Assembly: GCA_021030905.1 (NCBI GenBank)
Contig: JAGFMI010000001.1
Span: 2,709,230-2,773,229 of the forward strand
Length of the DNA: 64,000 nt
Origin: Pyrenula massariospora
Lineage: Eukaryota > Ascomycota > Eurotiomycetes > Pyrenulales > Pyrenulaceae
Direction of reading: 5' to 3'
Numbering within the stretch: position 1 is the stretch's first letter; each line of letters opens with the position of its first letter. The notes below the pieces were generated by a model. It was given only the letters and a program-made list of their open reading frames with translations. It was not told where the DNA came from and did not search any database. Below, in pieces: positions 11,144 through 22,003 of the stretch. The translations under genes and the position numbers were made by a program.

Positions 11144-13468
11144 TCACTCATACTTCTTCCCCACCGCTACTCTCCGCCTCTCTTCCTGATTCTCCGCCAG
11201 AACAACCAACCCCACCCTCTTACCTCCATCCACCTCTCTCACTCCCACCCGCTCCCCCCACGTCCTCCCCTTCTTCACCCCCGCACTCACGTTCCTCCCC
11301 AAAACCCCTTCCCTCTCCGGCGTCGGCGACCCCAACGCCAGGACCAGCATCTCCGCCTCCCCGCGCCACGCGCCCGGAACACTCCTCTTCGTCAGCGACA
11401 CCACCACCCACGCCGCGGTCAGCAGCGCATGCAAACCCAGCACCGCGATAGCAATTTGGACTGTGACGGCCGAGCGGGAGAACCAGCCGTACCCAAAGCG
11501 CTGGACACGGAAGCTGATCTGCATCCAATCCCCTTCGGTGAAGCGGGACGCGAGAGCCTGCGCGAAGTTGCCGTCATCGATGTAGGAGGTGTTTCTGAGA
11601 CAGGTTTTTGCGTCGTTGAATTCGACTATCCCGCATGGATCCCAATTGAGGACGTAGAAGAGGGCGGTTGTGATGGAGCGGGGGGAGTAACGGGCCAGAG
11701 CCTCGGCGACGAGGGAGGCGATGATGAGGGATAGGCCGGCTGAGTACGGGTCCGCTACGTCGAGGAGGGTGGGAAGACTAGTTTGGTTAAGTTCGAGGTC
11801 GGAGTAAACGGACATGGAATTGTTATGGTCGATGGTGGTCAGCATGAACCATTCGACGTAGGAGAAGTTGTAGGGGACGTTGATACTGATGAATTCGGTC
11901 ATGTTTGTTAAGGGGTCTTCGGTCGCAGTCTCCCCAATCCCGTGACTTCCTGCAGTCGCATTGATGGTTGATGTGATAAGATTTGCCCAGTCTGCGCGAA
12001 GGTTGACCGGCTGGCCATCGTCCACAGTCGACGTTGTTGCTTTAACGAAGTCTTTGGGGTTTGGGTGGTCTTGGTATATTGAATACAGGTCGCTTGAATC
12101 AATCCAAATTCTGACAGGAACCCAATGAGCGTCGATCGGGCAGACGATGACGCTTCGACAGTCTGGTATGCAAGTACCATTCATGTAGTATTGTAGGGAA
12201 GACTTTTTAATATCAAAGGTGAAGACACCTCCTAGACCTTGTGAAGACGGTGTCGCCTCGAATTCTATCCATCGAAAATGAGGAATTGTCCAATTAGTTT
12301 TGGAGAAATCAAAGGCCTTTAGCATAGCAATCTCCGCGCTATGACCGCCGAACTGCCGTAGATGATCAATCTGCGAGGCGAGATATCTTGAACATTTTGT
12401 ATGTACTAATGGCTTGTACAATGTCTCTTTTCCATTGAGTAAAATCTCCAGCTTCTGCTTCTGATCGGGATCTTCAACGGTCTGGGCGTTCCTGACATCG
12501 CTTAACAGAAATGGCCCGCTATTGATTTTTGAGCCTCTATTGTCCCAGTAATCCCGAAGCTCACTAGCTAATTCGTTTGTCAAGGAGGACGCAAAAGTCA
12601 CACTGGAACCTGCGTCCTGAGACACATCTAAATCTCTTGGAGCGCTCGAATTGGAATCCCGAACCGAAATGTTAAAGAGTCCTCCCTTTAGTGTAATGTG
12701 TGGATCGCTGAACCATTCAGAGACTGGAGACAAGGCAGAGGCTGGGCAAGCAGTGTAATTGATCGCATCAGTTCGTGAACATTCTGGTTGAACTAAGGCT
12801 TTCGACATCTCGCTTGGCCAGTAACCCGATGTTGAAATATTTTTGATCATTGGCATCAGGGCTGCAGGTCTTGGACGGGTCCAATCTGGTCGAGGGACAA
12901 TTAGAATGGCGGAAAGAGGGCCCGACAACAGTGCAAATGAAGCAGCCGTGATGAGCATTAATCCTGTCATTATCTTTCCAAGCTGTCCACGTCCAGATTC
13001 TCGTCGTACCAGAGGAGCCCAGAGCTCTTTGCTAGTCAGGTAGCTGAATGATTGAATCTGCTGAGCGCCGAGTAAATGGCCGACGCTGACCCCAAAGCTT
13101 GAGACCAGACTTTCGCGGATTTGAGAAGAAACGATGGTGGTAAGCGACATGACGAGGATAGCCTCATGAATCCTTGCAACAAACTGGAATGCACCTAGCT
13201 TCGCAGTCATATTCTGAGTCGCTTGGTCAACCCAAAAGACATTTGCCGCATTAAGGCCAATGACGGCCACAGTTGAGGTAACGGCCAGGACATGAATGGC
13301 ATTTCGAAGGATTAAACGGCGATTGCTCTGCACCGCGACCTTCGGTTGTTCGTCTTCAGAATTCCATGCCAGAGGTGTAGATGCATCATCGGGATGCGTT
13401 GCCAAGTCCTCGCTTGGTTCGTTTCTTTTGAGACTACTAAGTAACGTAGCTTCGGAGGCACTACTCAT
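11144..13468 (-). CDS. large multi-pass membrane protein with glycosylated loop
   Basis: This single long minus-strand exon encodes 774 aa from the ATG at 13468; the frame is open up to 13546 but without an upstream ATG. A short GTAAGC...CGCAG intron just upstream may lie in the leader. Hydrophobic segments are visible near residues 55-80, 98-115 and 166-192 and again near the C-terminus (VQIAIAVLGLHALLTAAWVV). Between them is a loop of about 480 residues with more than ten N-glycosylation sequons (for example NMT, NYT, NWT, NGT, NFS) and several cysteines, which argues for an extracellular domain. A basic tail of about 90 residues follows. The layout is that of a widespread uncharacterised fungal membrane-protein family, and I cannot name a function. 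The last 300 bases of the coding strand are G-rich, part of a composition flip near 11440. Confidence 0.8.
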   Translation of the reverse strand: MSSASEATLLSSLKRNEPSEDLATHPDDASTPLAWNSEDEQPKVAVQSNRRLILRNAIHVLAVTSTVAVIGLNAANVFWVDQATQNMTAKLGAFQFVARIHEAILVMSLTTIVSSQIRESLVSSFGVSVGHLLGAQQIQSFSYLTSKELWAPLVRRESGRGQLGKIMTGLMLITAASFALLSGPLSAILIVPRPDWTRPRPAALMPMIKNISTSGYWPSEMSKALVQPECSRTDAINYTACPASALSPVSEWFSDPHITLKGGLFNISVRDSNSSAPRDLDVSQDAGSSVTFASSLTNELASELRDYWDNRGSKINSGPFLLSDVRNAQTVEDPDQKQKLEILLNGKETLYKPLVHTKCSRYLASQIDHLRQFGGHSAEIAMLKAFDFSKTNWTIPHFRWIEFEATPSSQGLGGVFTFDIKKSSLQYYMNGTCIPDCRSVIVCPIDAHWVPVRIWIDSSDLYSIYQDHPNPKDFVKATTSTVDDGQPVNLRADWANLITSTINATAGSHGIGETATEDPLTNMTEFISINVPYNFSYVEWFMLTTIDHNNSMSVYSDLELNQTSLPTLLDVADPYSAGLSLIIASLVAEALARYSPRSITTALFYVLNWDPCGIVEFNDAKTCLRNTSYIDDGNFAQALASRFTEGDWMQISFRVQRFGYGWFSRSAVTVQIAIAVLGLHALLTAAWVVVSLTKRSVPGAWRGEAEMLVLALGSPTPEREGVLGRNVSAGVKKGRTWGERVGVREVDGGKRVGLVVLAENQEERRRVAVGKKYE

Positions 13469-14318
13469 TAGAATCAGCCCTGCGAAGTGTTGAAGTAAGT
13501 CGAGCTTACCGTTTTGCAGGCGATGGGCGCTGTTTCCCCCATCCAAGGAAATTGAAGCTCATTTCCGCCACATGTCCACATGTAAGAAACGGCAGTAACA
13601 GATCGCTCAACGACCATAACAGCAACGGCGCAACTAGAAGAAGCTACTCGCACGAGATATTGGGCAAGTAAGGTCTGCATATTCTACGGCGTAGAGCCGC
13701 AAGGCTGCCTTTTCCCCCCTCATGATTGCTAAGCGCTGGCCGATGGGCCGCAGGGGCTAAAGTACGTGCAATCGTGCCGGCGGCGAGGGAGGAGACTGTG
13801 TATCGCAGTGCTCAGCCAGTCGCAGTGACTTTCTGGCTGTGCCGCAAGGTGACCCATGGCCACACGGCATTTAGGCTCTCTCGAAATCATCGAAAATGGA
13901 AGGCGCGAAAAGATGCGTTGGGGACTGGCCAAAGAGGTGAAAGGATGAGCACAAAGATTTCTGCACAGCGGCTGTGCCGCACATGGATAGGGCACGAAGG
14001 AGGGATGTTTTGGGATCGAAGTTTCAGTTTTGGCCCCCGGAGCAGGGAAAGAGAAAGATTGCGGGAGGGCCGGGTGGAATGTCGGTCCCCGTAGTCCCTC
14101 GCGCATGCAGCCTTATCACGGCTGGCTACTACTAACTCTCTGCCCTATTAAGCTGATGTGGATGCAATAAGGTCACGACACGCCACAACGGCCACTTGGC
14201 CTTACCCAGTCACTCAACCAAGAACCATTCGTAGCATCCAATATCAGCGGTTCACCACTATTTCAACAACATCCCCACCCCCAGCCATCCTCTCCAGCAC
14301 ATAGGTAACAAGCCGCGA
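13469..14318. other. intergenic, no supported gene
   Basis: Frames of about 125 codons are open on both strands over 13726-14106, but each is the mirror of the other and neither shows a motif. The left part probably contains the leader and promoter of the membrane-protein gene that is read leftwards from 13468. The 12-mer GGCTGTGCCGCA occurs twice, near 13833 and 13970. Confidence 0.5.
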
Positions 14319-14964
14319 TCAGTAACAAATTTCATCACCACTGTCGTCGTCGCCGCGACGCTTTTTTCGCCTGGATTTGACGGATCTTTGCTCATTGTAC
14401 CCAGCTACCAATCTTCGAACCCATCGCTTCCCGCGTAAGCACTTTTCGCACGCAAATTGTGGCCCCATATCGTTTAGATATCCTGGACCACAAGTAACGA
14501 TCGCGATTAGCGGTTCATGCGTAAACTTCCCTGACAAGTGACACAGCCCGACGCTATCATCCCCCCGAACCCATCTATCGTCGTCGAGCTTGCGCAGTAG
14601 ATCCCATGTTTTTTGAGACCACAAAGTTCTCTCGGTGATTGGGTTCAGGATACCAACGCGCTTTGCGACACTGGCAAGTCGCTTACAGCTCAAAGCAAGA
14701 CAGGTCTGAGAGCCCATATCGGGGTACCGGCCAGATTCATCTGTCAAACCAGCATACATGTCGCAGAGTATCTCGGTAGGGCATGATAAGAGGCATGGTT
14801 TTGGTAGGACGCATGGCTTTTGGTCGAGGACCTAATTTTAAATCAGTGATACTCCCAGTATCAAGTGAGGTCGTGGAGTCTTGGAGCATCGGACGTACGC
14901 TGCCCGGAATCTTGAGCAATGTTCCGGTTCGTGATGAATGGCGAGATGACGAGACAGTGGCCAT
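14319..14964 (-). CDS. small F-box protein, family copy A
   Basis: Exon 1 is 14964-14899 and exon 2 is 14831-14319, joined over a 67-nt intron (GTACGT donor, ATTAG acceptor, phase 0), giving 192 aa. The F-box lies at about residues 32-70: PCLLSCPTEILCDMY, then SQTCLALSCKRLASVAKR. Downstream are GLCHLSGKF and a CEKC pair, then a strongly basic tail (KSRRKKRRGDDD). F-box proteins recruit substrates to SCF ubiquitin ligases through Skp1; the substrate here is unknown. It is the first of two tandem copies (next one at 15580) and related to a third at 25232. This copy has an eight-residue insertion in the F-box relative to copy B and a shorter C-terminus. Confidence 0.78.
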
Positions 14965-15579
14965 GAGCAGTGGGAGCGAAGTTATAGTCGGACTTCAGAG
15001 AGGAACTAAAGGAGTATGAATGATGGAGAAGTTCTCACACGTGTGGGCTGTTGAGAGTAGCATGAGATTGAGAGTCTCTACGGGGGACTTGTGACAAAGA
15101 TTTATACTTACCTAGGTACCTACCTAGGTAGGTATTCGCGAGGATCCGATTGATTCGGGAAAATAATGTTGCTGCTTTTGAAATGAGTAAGGAGTAAGGA
15201 AGGTGCGGCCGATTCACTATGAAGTAAGGGAAGGTATGAAGGCGGAGATGCTGCAATCGATCAACTGACGGCTGGTTCTGGATTCCACGATACTTGGTTA
15301 CTACTTTACTGCTATGTAAACATTCCGCTCAGAGGTAATGACTGTAGTGACCAATAAAATAAAGTACTGCAGGAAAGGTCAATACAGTTTCACAGTGCAA
15401 GCATTATAAGGCAGAAGATCTTTTCAACAACATTGTATTGGATCCGAGACGACCTGACACTTCGCCCATCATACAGAGACAAGGAAACTTATAGGCCTTG
15501 CTGAAGATAGTCCGCTTGCCTCTGTTAGCATTTAGTGAATCTAGAGGTTCTCCCTGAGCCGCAGTCAACGCTAATCACA
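14965..15579. other. spacer between tandem F-box genes
   Basis: No gene seen. It contains a CCTAGGTA/GGTAGGTA simple repeat at about 15110-15134 that is self-complementary. The left end should carry the promoter of F-box copy A, and the right end the terminator of copy B. Confidence 0.5.
15110..15134. repeat. self-complementary CCTAGGTA simple repeat
   Basis: The 25 bases are built from ACCTAGGT and ACCTACCT units and can pair with themselves. A second, longer run of the related GTAG unit occurs at about 53449-53471. Confidence 0.6.
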
Positions 15580-16384
15580 TCAATAACTTTCGTCCAGGGA
15601 GTAGTGTATTTCCACCACCTTCTTTCCCTCCATCCTCTCCTCCTCGTATGCTTGCTCGAAAAGCTCCCATTGGTTGCTGAACTGGAATCTAAACCCACGC
15701 CACTGAGACAGAGAAATCTGAGACTGAGAAAGCTGAGACGTAAGCTTTTCATGTGCGATTTCACACGCCCTCTCCAAGACACGATGGCATTGATAGCAGG
15801 AGTTACCGTCGATGTCGAGATCTTCAATCCATACCGGTCCAAACTCTTCATTGTATTCTCCACGATAAGCGTAGTTGGTAAATTTCCGTGAAAGCTGACA
15901 CAGAAAGAGACCATTTGACTTTCCCTCTTCAGTCCAATCCATTTCCAGCAGTTGAAGCAATGGCCATACGTCGTTAGAGTCCAGTCGATCGTCCTTGAGA
16001 GGATTCTCAACGTGTATGTTCATCGCGACACGAGCTAGGAATTTGCAAGTCAGGGCAAGACACGTTTGAGAGTCATTATCGACCACAGCAAAGATTTCAT
16101 GAAGCAGTTCATTCGGAAGAGACGCTAAGCATGGCTTTGGTAACTTGGTGATCTACGGATTCGTACAGAAGTTAGCGATTCATTTGTTAGTTTTTTCGAA
16201 CACAGAGGCGCAAATGTTCCTACAGGCTTCATGCTGCTAAGGATCTATTTCCAAGTTAGCTAGTCCGCATAAAATGGAAGCTATTAAAGATGCGTACGCT
16301 CTCAGAGATTTTGAGGTCGTGGTCAGACTTTGTATCATCGCCAGATGCCGATGAGGACACATCCGAGGTCGACGGTGTAGGCAT
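15580..16384 (-). CDS. small F-box protein, family copy B
   Basis: ATG at 16384. Exon 1 is 16384-16298 (29 codons), a 21-nt microexon is 16244-16224 (ILSSMKP), and exon 3 is 16152-15580. All junctions are phase 0 and the product is 226 aa. If the microexon is skipped, the protein is 219 aa and still in frame. The F-box is textbook: LASLPNELLHEIF followed by SQTCLALTCKFLARVA. Then come FLCQLSRKF and a CYQC pair, with an acidic/aromatic C-terminus. The N-terminal leader is Ser/Asp-rich and probably disordered. It lies in tandem with copy A, same strand, about 0.6 kb apart. Likely an SCF substrate adaptor; substrate unknown. Confidence 0.8.
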
Positions 16385-17966
16385 GATTACTCAACGTATG
16401 CGGATCAGAATCCAGAAAGAATAGGTATTGATTTAGAACTAATACATCGCATCTTCCGAGAAGTGGAACTTAAACACGTGAAAGGAAATCGGAGCTCACC
16501 ACCGGGATGAACACGATTCTGAGACGGTGAAAACGGAGTGACCTCAGGGCCGACCGCAGAGCCGATAAGCACCGAAAGTTTACCAGTGAACCCTTGGATG
16601 CAGGTGAAAGCTCATTACGTCATATTTCGATCAAGATATTCTTTCAGCCCTACAAAACACTATCCAAGGGCTGTGATGTTAGTTCCCTACTTATTTATTC
16701 GCCTGGGATCATTACGAGAATATTGTCCCAAAAGAAAGTACAAAATCGACCAAAGATCTTAAAGAATACTGGTTGCACAGAGGTGACGTATTAGACGATT
16801 GCTAAAGAAAAAAATAATGTTTGTCCCTTTACTATTGCGAATTTCAATGCATGCTGTGATAATAATTCCAGAGCCGAATCACTTTCTTGTTTCCACATTC
16901 GGTGATTCAATCGTATTAGAATTGACCACTGCACCGACATTTTTACTTCCTATGACTTAAGGTTGACAATTAATGCAAGAGTTTCAAGGATTCAGAGATC
17001 ATAGACCACCCTTCCTGCCCTAAATCTTTGTTGGATACCCTAGTCCCTTTGAGGAATTCCAGGTACATTCGTTTGCCTTTGGATATAAGAATTGGAGACA
17101 CTGCGATTGTGAAGATTTGGTCGAACAGTCGTAGAGAAATGCGAAAACTTAGATATATCTTTTTGAGCCTGTACGGTCTTCTCTCTAGTGAATCATGAAT
17201 TCTTCAAAAGGGGGTCGGAGCGTGGTCGCCTTAAGGTTTCTTGTATCAGCTAGTCAAGGACTGATGGCCAAGAGACCACCCGGGACCACGGCACTGGATT
17301 TGGCTCTGCGAAAGCTTCTGGGGGCTGAAAGGACTCTAATTATATCCTAGCCTATCGCTTGTGCGACATGAGATCTAGAGCGATTTCGCCGATTGACCTT
17401 CCTCGATTTAGGGAAATCCTTGGGCTAATCATTGGTCAGAAGCCGGCCTGCTATCAGATCTACAACCGGCCGGCTCCTTAAGATGCGGGGTTGAGTCCTA
17501 ACTAACTAGTTTTCGTTTTAGGAATCAGCCACCAAAATTCTCACACAAATTTGACTCCCTAGATCTTCCTTGTTTGGTAAAGTACTCGGATTAGGCGGGT
17601 ACTTGCAAAGAGGCCCACCAGATCCACAGCGGCTCGACTTCCTAGGCCGCGGGGTTCAGTCAACTACTTCCCCATCGTCGCTTTATCTGCTGCTGAAATT
17701 CGCCCCATTTGGCCAGAAACTCGCCAGTGATTCGTCCTAGTAACACCACATCACGTACGGTAGTGATAAGCTGGGAGTGCTTAATCATAGTGGCACCACG
17801 GAACGGAACGAGGAAAACATGACGACCCTGAACATGCATTGCAGCGGGGTCAAGGGGTCCCCTGTCTGCTATTTACATCGGATGAGGAGCATTTCCTTTT
17901 TCATACCTTGAATATTGAAGTACTTTGAAAGTTGTGTCCACCCGAGTTTCTTTCTGTTTGATCATC
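16385..17966. other. intergenic, AT-richer, no supported gene
   Basis: Only short frames without motifs. An 8-bp inverted repeat (AGCCGGCC...GGCCGGCT) spans 17441-17475. The stretch just before 17967 should hold the promoter of the oxygenase gene. Confidence 0.5.
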
Positions 17967-19091
17967 ATGGGTTCTATACAAAGTCCCGAACCAACCCAAA
18001 AAGTTGTCAGCACGACCCTAAACTATCATTTTCCACTCGACCGCGACACCCTCTATACAATAGGTACTATCGATAGCTACCGTCGCAAGTTTCAGAGGCG
18101 ACCTACCAAAATCTCCGACATAAGAGGCAGGGAGGGGGATTTTACTCTTGAAAAGCAAGGCTTCCAGTTATGTCAGCTTAAACATAAGAATGCAGATCTC
18201 TTCTCCGACGACGAGAAGATCAAACAAGACTTCTATCCCGAGGTAGAAGCCCTCTTGAAAAAAGTGTAAGTCTGATAACCTCACCTTCCTTCACCCGACT
18301 CTTCTGAACCTGTTCGCTGAACCCCTCCCTTGTCCAGCACCGGAGCCACCCACACCCTCGTCATGACGCACCTCCTCCGCCGCGACAACCCGGAAGCCCT
18401 CCACCGCCTCCTCGCCGACCCCTCCCTCCCGGGCTCCACCCAAACCCACAAAGTAATCCCCGCCCGCTTCGCCCACGTCGACGTCTCCGCCGCCACCGCC
18501 CACGCCACCTTCCACCGCACCCTCCCCCCCTCCTCCTCCCCCCCGCGCCTCCTCAATTCCCGCTGGGCAATAATCAACGTCTGGCACCCCCTCGCGCCCA
18601 TCAAAAAGGACCCCCTCGCCCTCTGCGACGCCCGCACCGCCGCCGACGCCGACCTCGTCCCCATCACGTCGATGCTGCCCCCCAAAGACAGCACGGCCAG
18701 CGGGCTCGGGCAGGGCGCGCGGGGCACGCTGATCGAGGTGCTGGAGCTGCGGTACAACGCCAAGCAGACGTGGTGGTATGCGGCGGACATGACGCCGGAG
18801 GAGGGGATGCTGATCAAGATCTACGATACGCGGGAGGACGGGGGGGTGGCGAGGCGGACGCCGCACTCGGCGTTTGTGGATCCCGACGCCCAGGGGGACG
18901 CGACGAGGGAGAGTGTGGAGTTTCGGTGCTTGGTTGTTTGGGAGGATCAGCCGGCTAAGTGGTGGCTCGGGAGGATGAGCAGCCGGCTTGGTGGAGGTAT
19001 TGTAGGGTGTTTGCGCGGATGGGTTTGCAGCGTTGGTCGGGGTGTGGGGCGGTGTTATTCCTACTTACGGCGGGCGGTGTTGTGGGCGTAG
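17967..19091 (+). CDS. CmcJ/NvfI/AsaB-like non-haem iron oxygenase
   Basis: ATG at 17967, exon 1 17967-18265, 72-nt intron (GTAAGT, branch CTGAAC, CCAG), exon 2 18338-19091, 350 aa. The product matches the fungal family related to CmcJ methoxylation subunits and AsaB hydroxylases/desaturases. Visible signatures are RPTKISDIRGREGDF (45-59), a FAHVDVS stretch giving a H146-x-D148 pair, RWAIINVWHPLAPI (175-188), LALCDA, and TPHSAFVDPD with H276, followed by RESVEFR. H146/D148/H276 would be the expected iron ligands, by family knowledge. Substrates in known members are small molecules, often secondary metabolites. No synthase gene is nearby. Exon 2 is extremely GC-rich, with C-ending codons to about 18690 and G-ending codons after it. 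The last 45-50 residues (Gly/Arg/Trp-rich) extend beyond the family's usual end and may reflect a frameshift. Confidence 0.8.
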
Positions 19092-19871
19092 CTTTCCGGG
19101 TTCGGCGGATTAGCTGCAGTGTGCGGCGGTTGAGCAATCGTGTTGATGTCGATTCAGTAAGGGCGTTAACGTAGGTGTAGAAGACACGATGCTATGGAAA
19201 CTTGGTTCTCCTTTCCTTGAGGTCGAGCACATCATTTCACCGTGATGACCGAGCCTAAAGACTGTAATTATCAGCATGAGAGATGATCAGCACTAGTCCA
19301 ACGGGTTTCAAATACGTTCGCTGAAGTGATGCCAGCGCTCTTTATTGACGACCATCCACTCACTTGAGAAGGCGAGATTTGATGCCAAGCATTATATTCC
19401 CCCTGCCGAGATACTACACTTCTTATACGTTTACCTGCATACACTCATTATACTATAATAGCAGCAGCAACGTACTTCTTCGTTAAATAGCCGCTGCTCC
19501 GAGCTAGCCAAAACCTTTCACAGAATGCCTAGTTCAATCAATTCCCTCCAGAACCTCACCCCTCGCACTCACACACTCGCTCCAAAGTCATAAATCCCTG
19601 TGTTTGAAAACCTTGACTGGTGTTTGGCCCTCCGTAAAATCCGACAATGCTTCAAAGAAGCCAAGTCGTATTCTCTGCCCACGCACGCTAATAGACCATT
19701 CCTTTCCCACACCAAGCACGATCAATCTCCCCATCCCACCCCACATCTCCATCCCACCAGCCACAAATCCCTTCTTCTCAGCTCAAATCAGCTCTCACAC
19801 CACTCCCATGCCTTCCCTCTCATACTTCACTAGCATCCACCATCACAGAAGCCCATCGCGCAACCAATCCA
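19092..19871. other. intergenic, no supported gene
   Basis: No coding signal apart from short C-rich frames near 19600-19900. It separates two convergent genes and should contain both 3' ends. Confidence 0.5.
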
Positions 19872-21963
19872 TCACCCAACCGGCAACGCCGCCGGACTAG
19901 CCGCCCACCCCGACTGCGGCAGCGTCACGTTATCCCAATACTCCTGCTGCATCATCTGCGTGACGTCCCCGGAGTCGGTCGGCGGTGGTGTATCATACAT
20001 CGCGACGACGTCCGCTCCGGTATCGATGCCTGGGTCGATGCTAAGATCGACTTCATCGCCACCGTCCCCTATATCCACATCGTCCGGAGCAGCGACGTCG
20101 GTACAGAGGAGTGAATCTCCTCCCCCTCCGCTGTAGATGCCAGAATCTTCTTCACCGCCACCATAACCACCATCCCATATACCGGGATCGTCCGGAGCAG
20201 CGACGTCCCCGCCACCATAACCACCATCCCATATACCGGGATCGTCCGGAGCAGCGACGTCCCCGCCACTGAGTAAGTCTCCTCCTCCCATGTCCGACAA
20301 ATCAACATCGCAGATCCCGCTGGGGTCGATGTCAGAGCCGGTGACGGCTGAGGCGATACTGTTAATGGCGACGCGCGTGGCGAATTTGGTGAGGCTGTTT
20401 CTCTGTGTCAGGGCGTAGGCTTTTTTGAGGCCGGTGGAGACGGATCGGCGTTTTGTGTTGGGTTCTGGGGGTGTGGGAGGGGTTGGTGTTGAGACGAGTC
20501 TTTGTGGGGCGCGGCTGAGACGGGGGACTGGAGGGTGCTGGGGGTTTGGAGGTGGACGGGGGAAGTGGCTGGAGGGATTAGGTTGGGAGAGATATTGAGG
20601 GGAGGGGATGCCTTGGTGAGGGTTTGCGGGAGGTGCCGTGGTCTGGGGGAGGGGGAGGTTTGGGTCTGAGAATGATCGCTCAGGAGCTACTTGCGATGAG
20701 GCGTGGAGGGGATGTTGTGTATTTCCGAAAGCTGCGTATGCGGGCTGCACGCTGGCATAGGCCGGAGGTGGTGATTGCGGGACAGGTCGCCTTCGTATGG
20801 GTAAAGCAGATTGTCCTTGAGATGGACCGCTTGGTATAGTTAGCGACTTCCTCACGCTAGCATCTCTATGCACATGAAGTTTGCTCGCGTGTTGCAAGCA
20901 ATGAGTGCACAGAGTGAGCACTTCGCTGCACTGTCGACAGTTCATGGTGGACGGCATTTGTACCTCTGTATAATTGTTAGCACTTTGTCCTCCATGGTCC
21001 TAGAGAACATACGGTGTAAGCACATTGTGCATTGGCTAACGCCATAATTCTGCAAATCATCGACTCGCCGTGGCTTTAGCTGACAATGTCGGTATGATCT
21101 GGCAACTGCTTGATTGAGATGCTCCTCGGAATACACGTCGGCGTAATTGGTATGTGGATGCGATTGTAACTCTTGGGAGGATCGTAATGCTGGCATGGAC
21201 GTTAGATGCTGGGGAGATTAAGCGGCGACAATACGTACACTGTCCACAGTCCTTGCAATGGATTCCTGGAGCTTTACCACCGGGCTGTGAAATCTCGAAC
21301 GTCCACTTGCACATCTCATGGTGTTTGTTGTGTCTGTCACCGCTATTATAGCACCTTTGGCAGTGATATATCGCATCACCGGCCATTAAATAGCAAGCCT
21401 TGCAGAAGTAAGCCTGTTGGCCCACCGGCAGAGCTAAGCATTGTCAGCGAGGTACCACACTATGAACAGTAGCTACAAGTACTTACAATTTGAGCAAGAA
21501 CTGCAATGATTGACTCCTGCAGTGCTGCAACACGATCCAATCATACCGGGTGGATGCCGCAGCTGATGCGGCGGCTCGAAAGCTCTGAACGTTCTGTGAT
21601 TGTGAAGATTGATGCTCTGATCATACCAACAGGCTCGGCAAAGTGAATAAACGCATTCGAGGCACGAGAATCTGGATCGAACTCTTTTGTTGCATTTGGC
21701 GCACTGTTGCTGCTCTGCGACAGATGCCACGTCTTGTTGGTAGCCGTGCATTGTGACAAGAGCTGGCTGGTGAGTCGGCTGATGGGCAGTGCTGCATTGC
21801 GTACAGTAAGGTAGTCGACAGTACGTGCACTCAATGAAAGGATAGGTGCTTTGGAGTCCTGTTCTATCAGCCTTACGGTTGCCAGTCCTCTCAGATTCTC
21901 CCCACCTTTAGAGCATAAGGCACAAAGTCTTGAAAAAGATTCTGTGCTAATACACTGCGACAT
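19872..21963 (-). CDS. cysteine-rich ZZ-like zinc-finger protein, 5 exons
   Basis: Assembled on the minus strand: exons 21963-21906, 21858-21487, 21433-21239, 21189-21013 and 20965-19872, introns 47-53 nt, all phase 1, 631 aa. The last three introns have good donors (GTAAGT, GTACGT, GTATGT); the first (GTGGGG) is weak. The N-terminal 250 residues contain tandem Cys/His clusters typical of ZZ or B-box-like fingers: ECTYCRLPYCTQCSTAH, CAKCNKRVRSRFSCLEC, FCKACYLMAGDAIYHCQRC with a trailing HNKHHEMC, and then HCKDCGQC. A further MNCRQCSEVLTLCTHC opens exon 5. The C-terminal half is a long Pro/Ser-rich, probably disordered region ending in an acidic Gly/Asp-rich repeat region. Such proteins usually act as scaffolds or ubiquitin-related adaptors; the exact role is unknown. 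An exact 54-bp tandem duplication lies in exon 5. Confidence 0.8.
20155..20262 (-). repeat. exact tandem duplication, 2 x 54 bp, in coding exon
   Basis: Bases 20155-20208 and 20209-20262 are identical copies encoding an 18-residue unit containing DVAAPDDPGIWDGGY. A diverged third copy follows towards the C-terminus (DVAAPDDVDIGDGG). The absence of any substitution indicates a very recent duplication or ongoing length variation. Confidence 0.9.
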
Positions 21964-22003
21964 CTTCAAAACTTGAGATGTCCTTGTTGGTACAGATGCC
22001 TGA

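Noticed and set aside
10835-11734. Plus-strand ORF of 299 codons
   Set aside because: It overlaps the 3' part of the 774-aa membrane-protein gene on the other strand; its Pro/His/Leu-rich content follows the C-rich block, and it has no motif.
13726-14106. Overlapping ORFs of about 125 codons on both strands
   Set aside because: Neither shows a motif, signal peptide or splice context; each is explained by the other's base composition.
18281-18866. Two minus-strand ORFs of 178 and 191 codons
   Set aside because: Mirror frames of the GC-rich oxygenase exon, whose plus-strand frame carries the family motifs.
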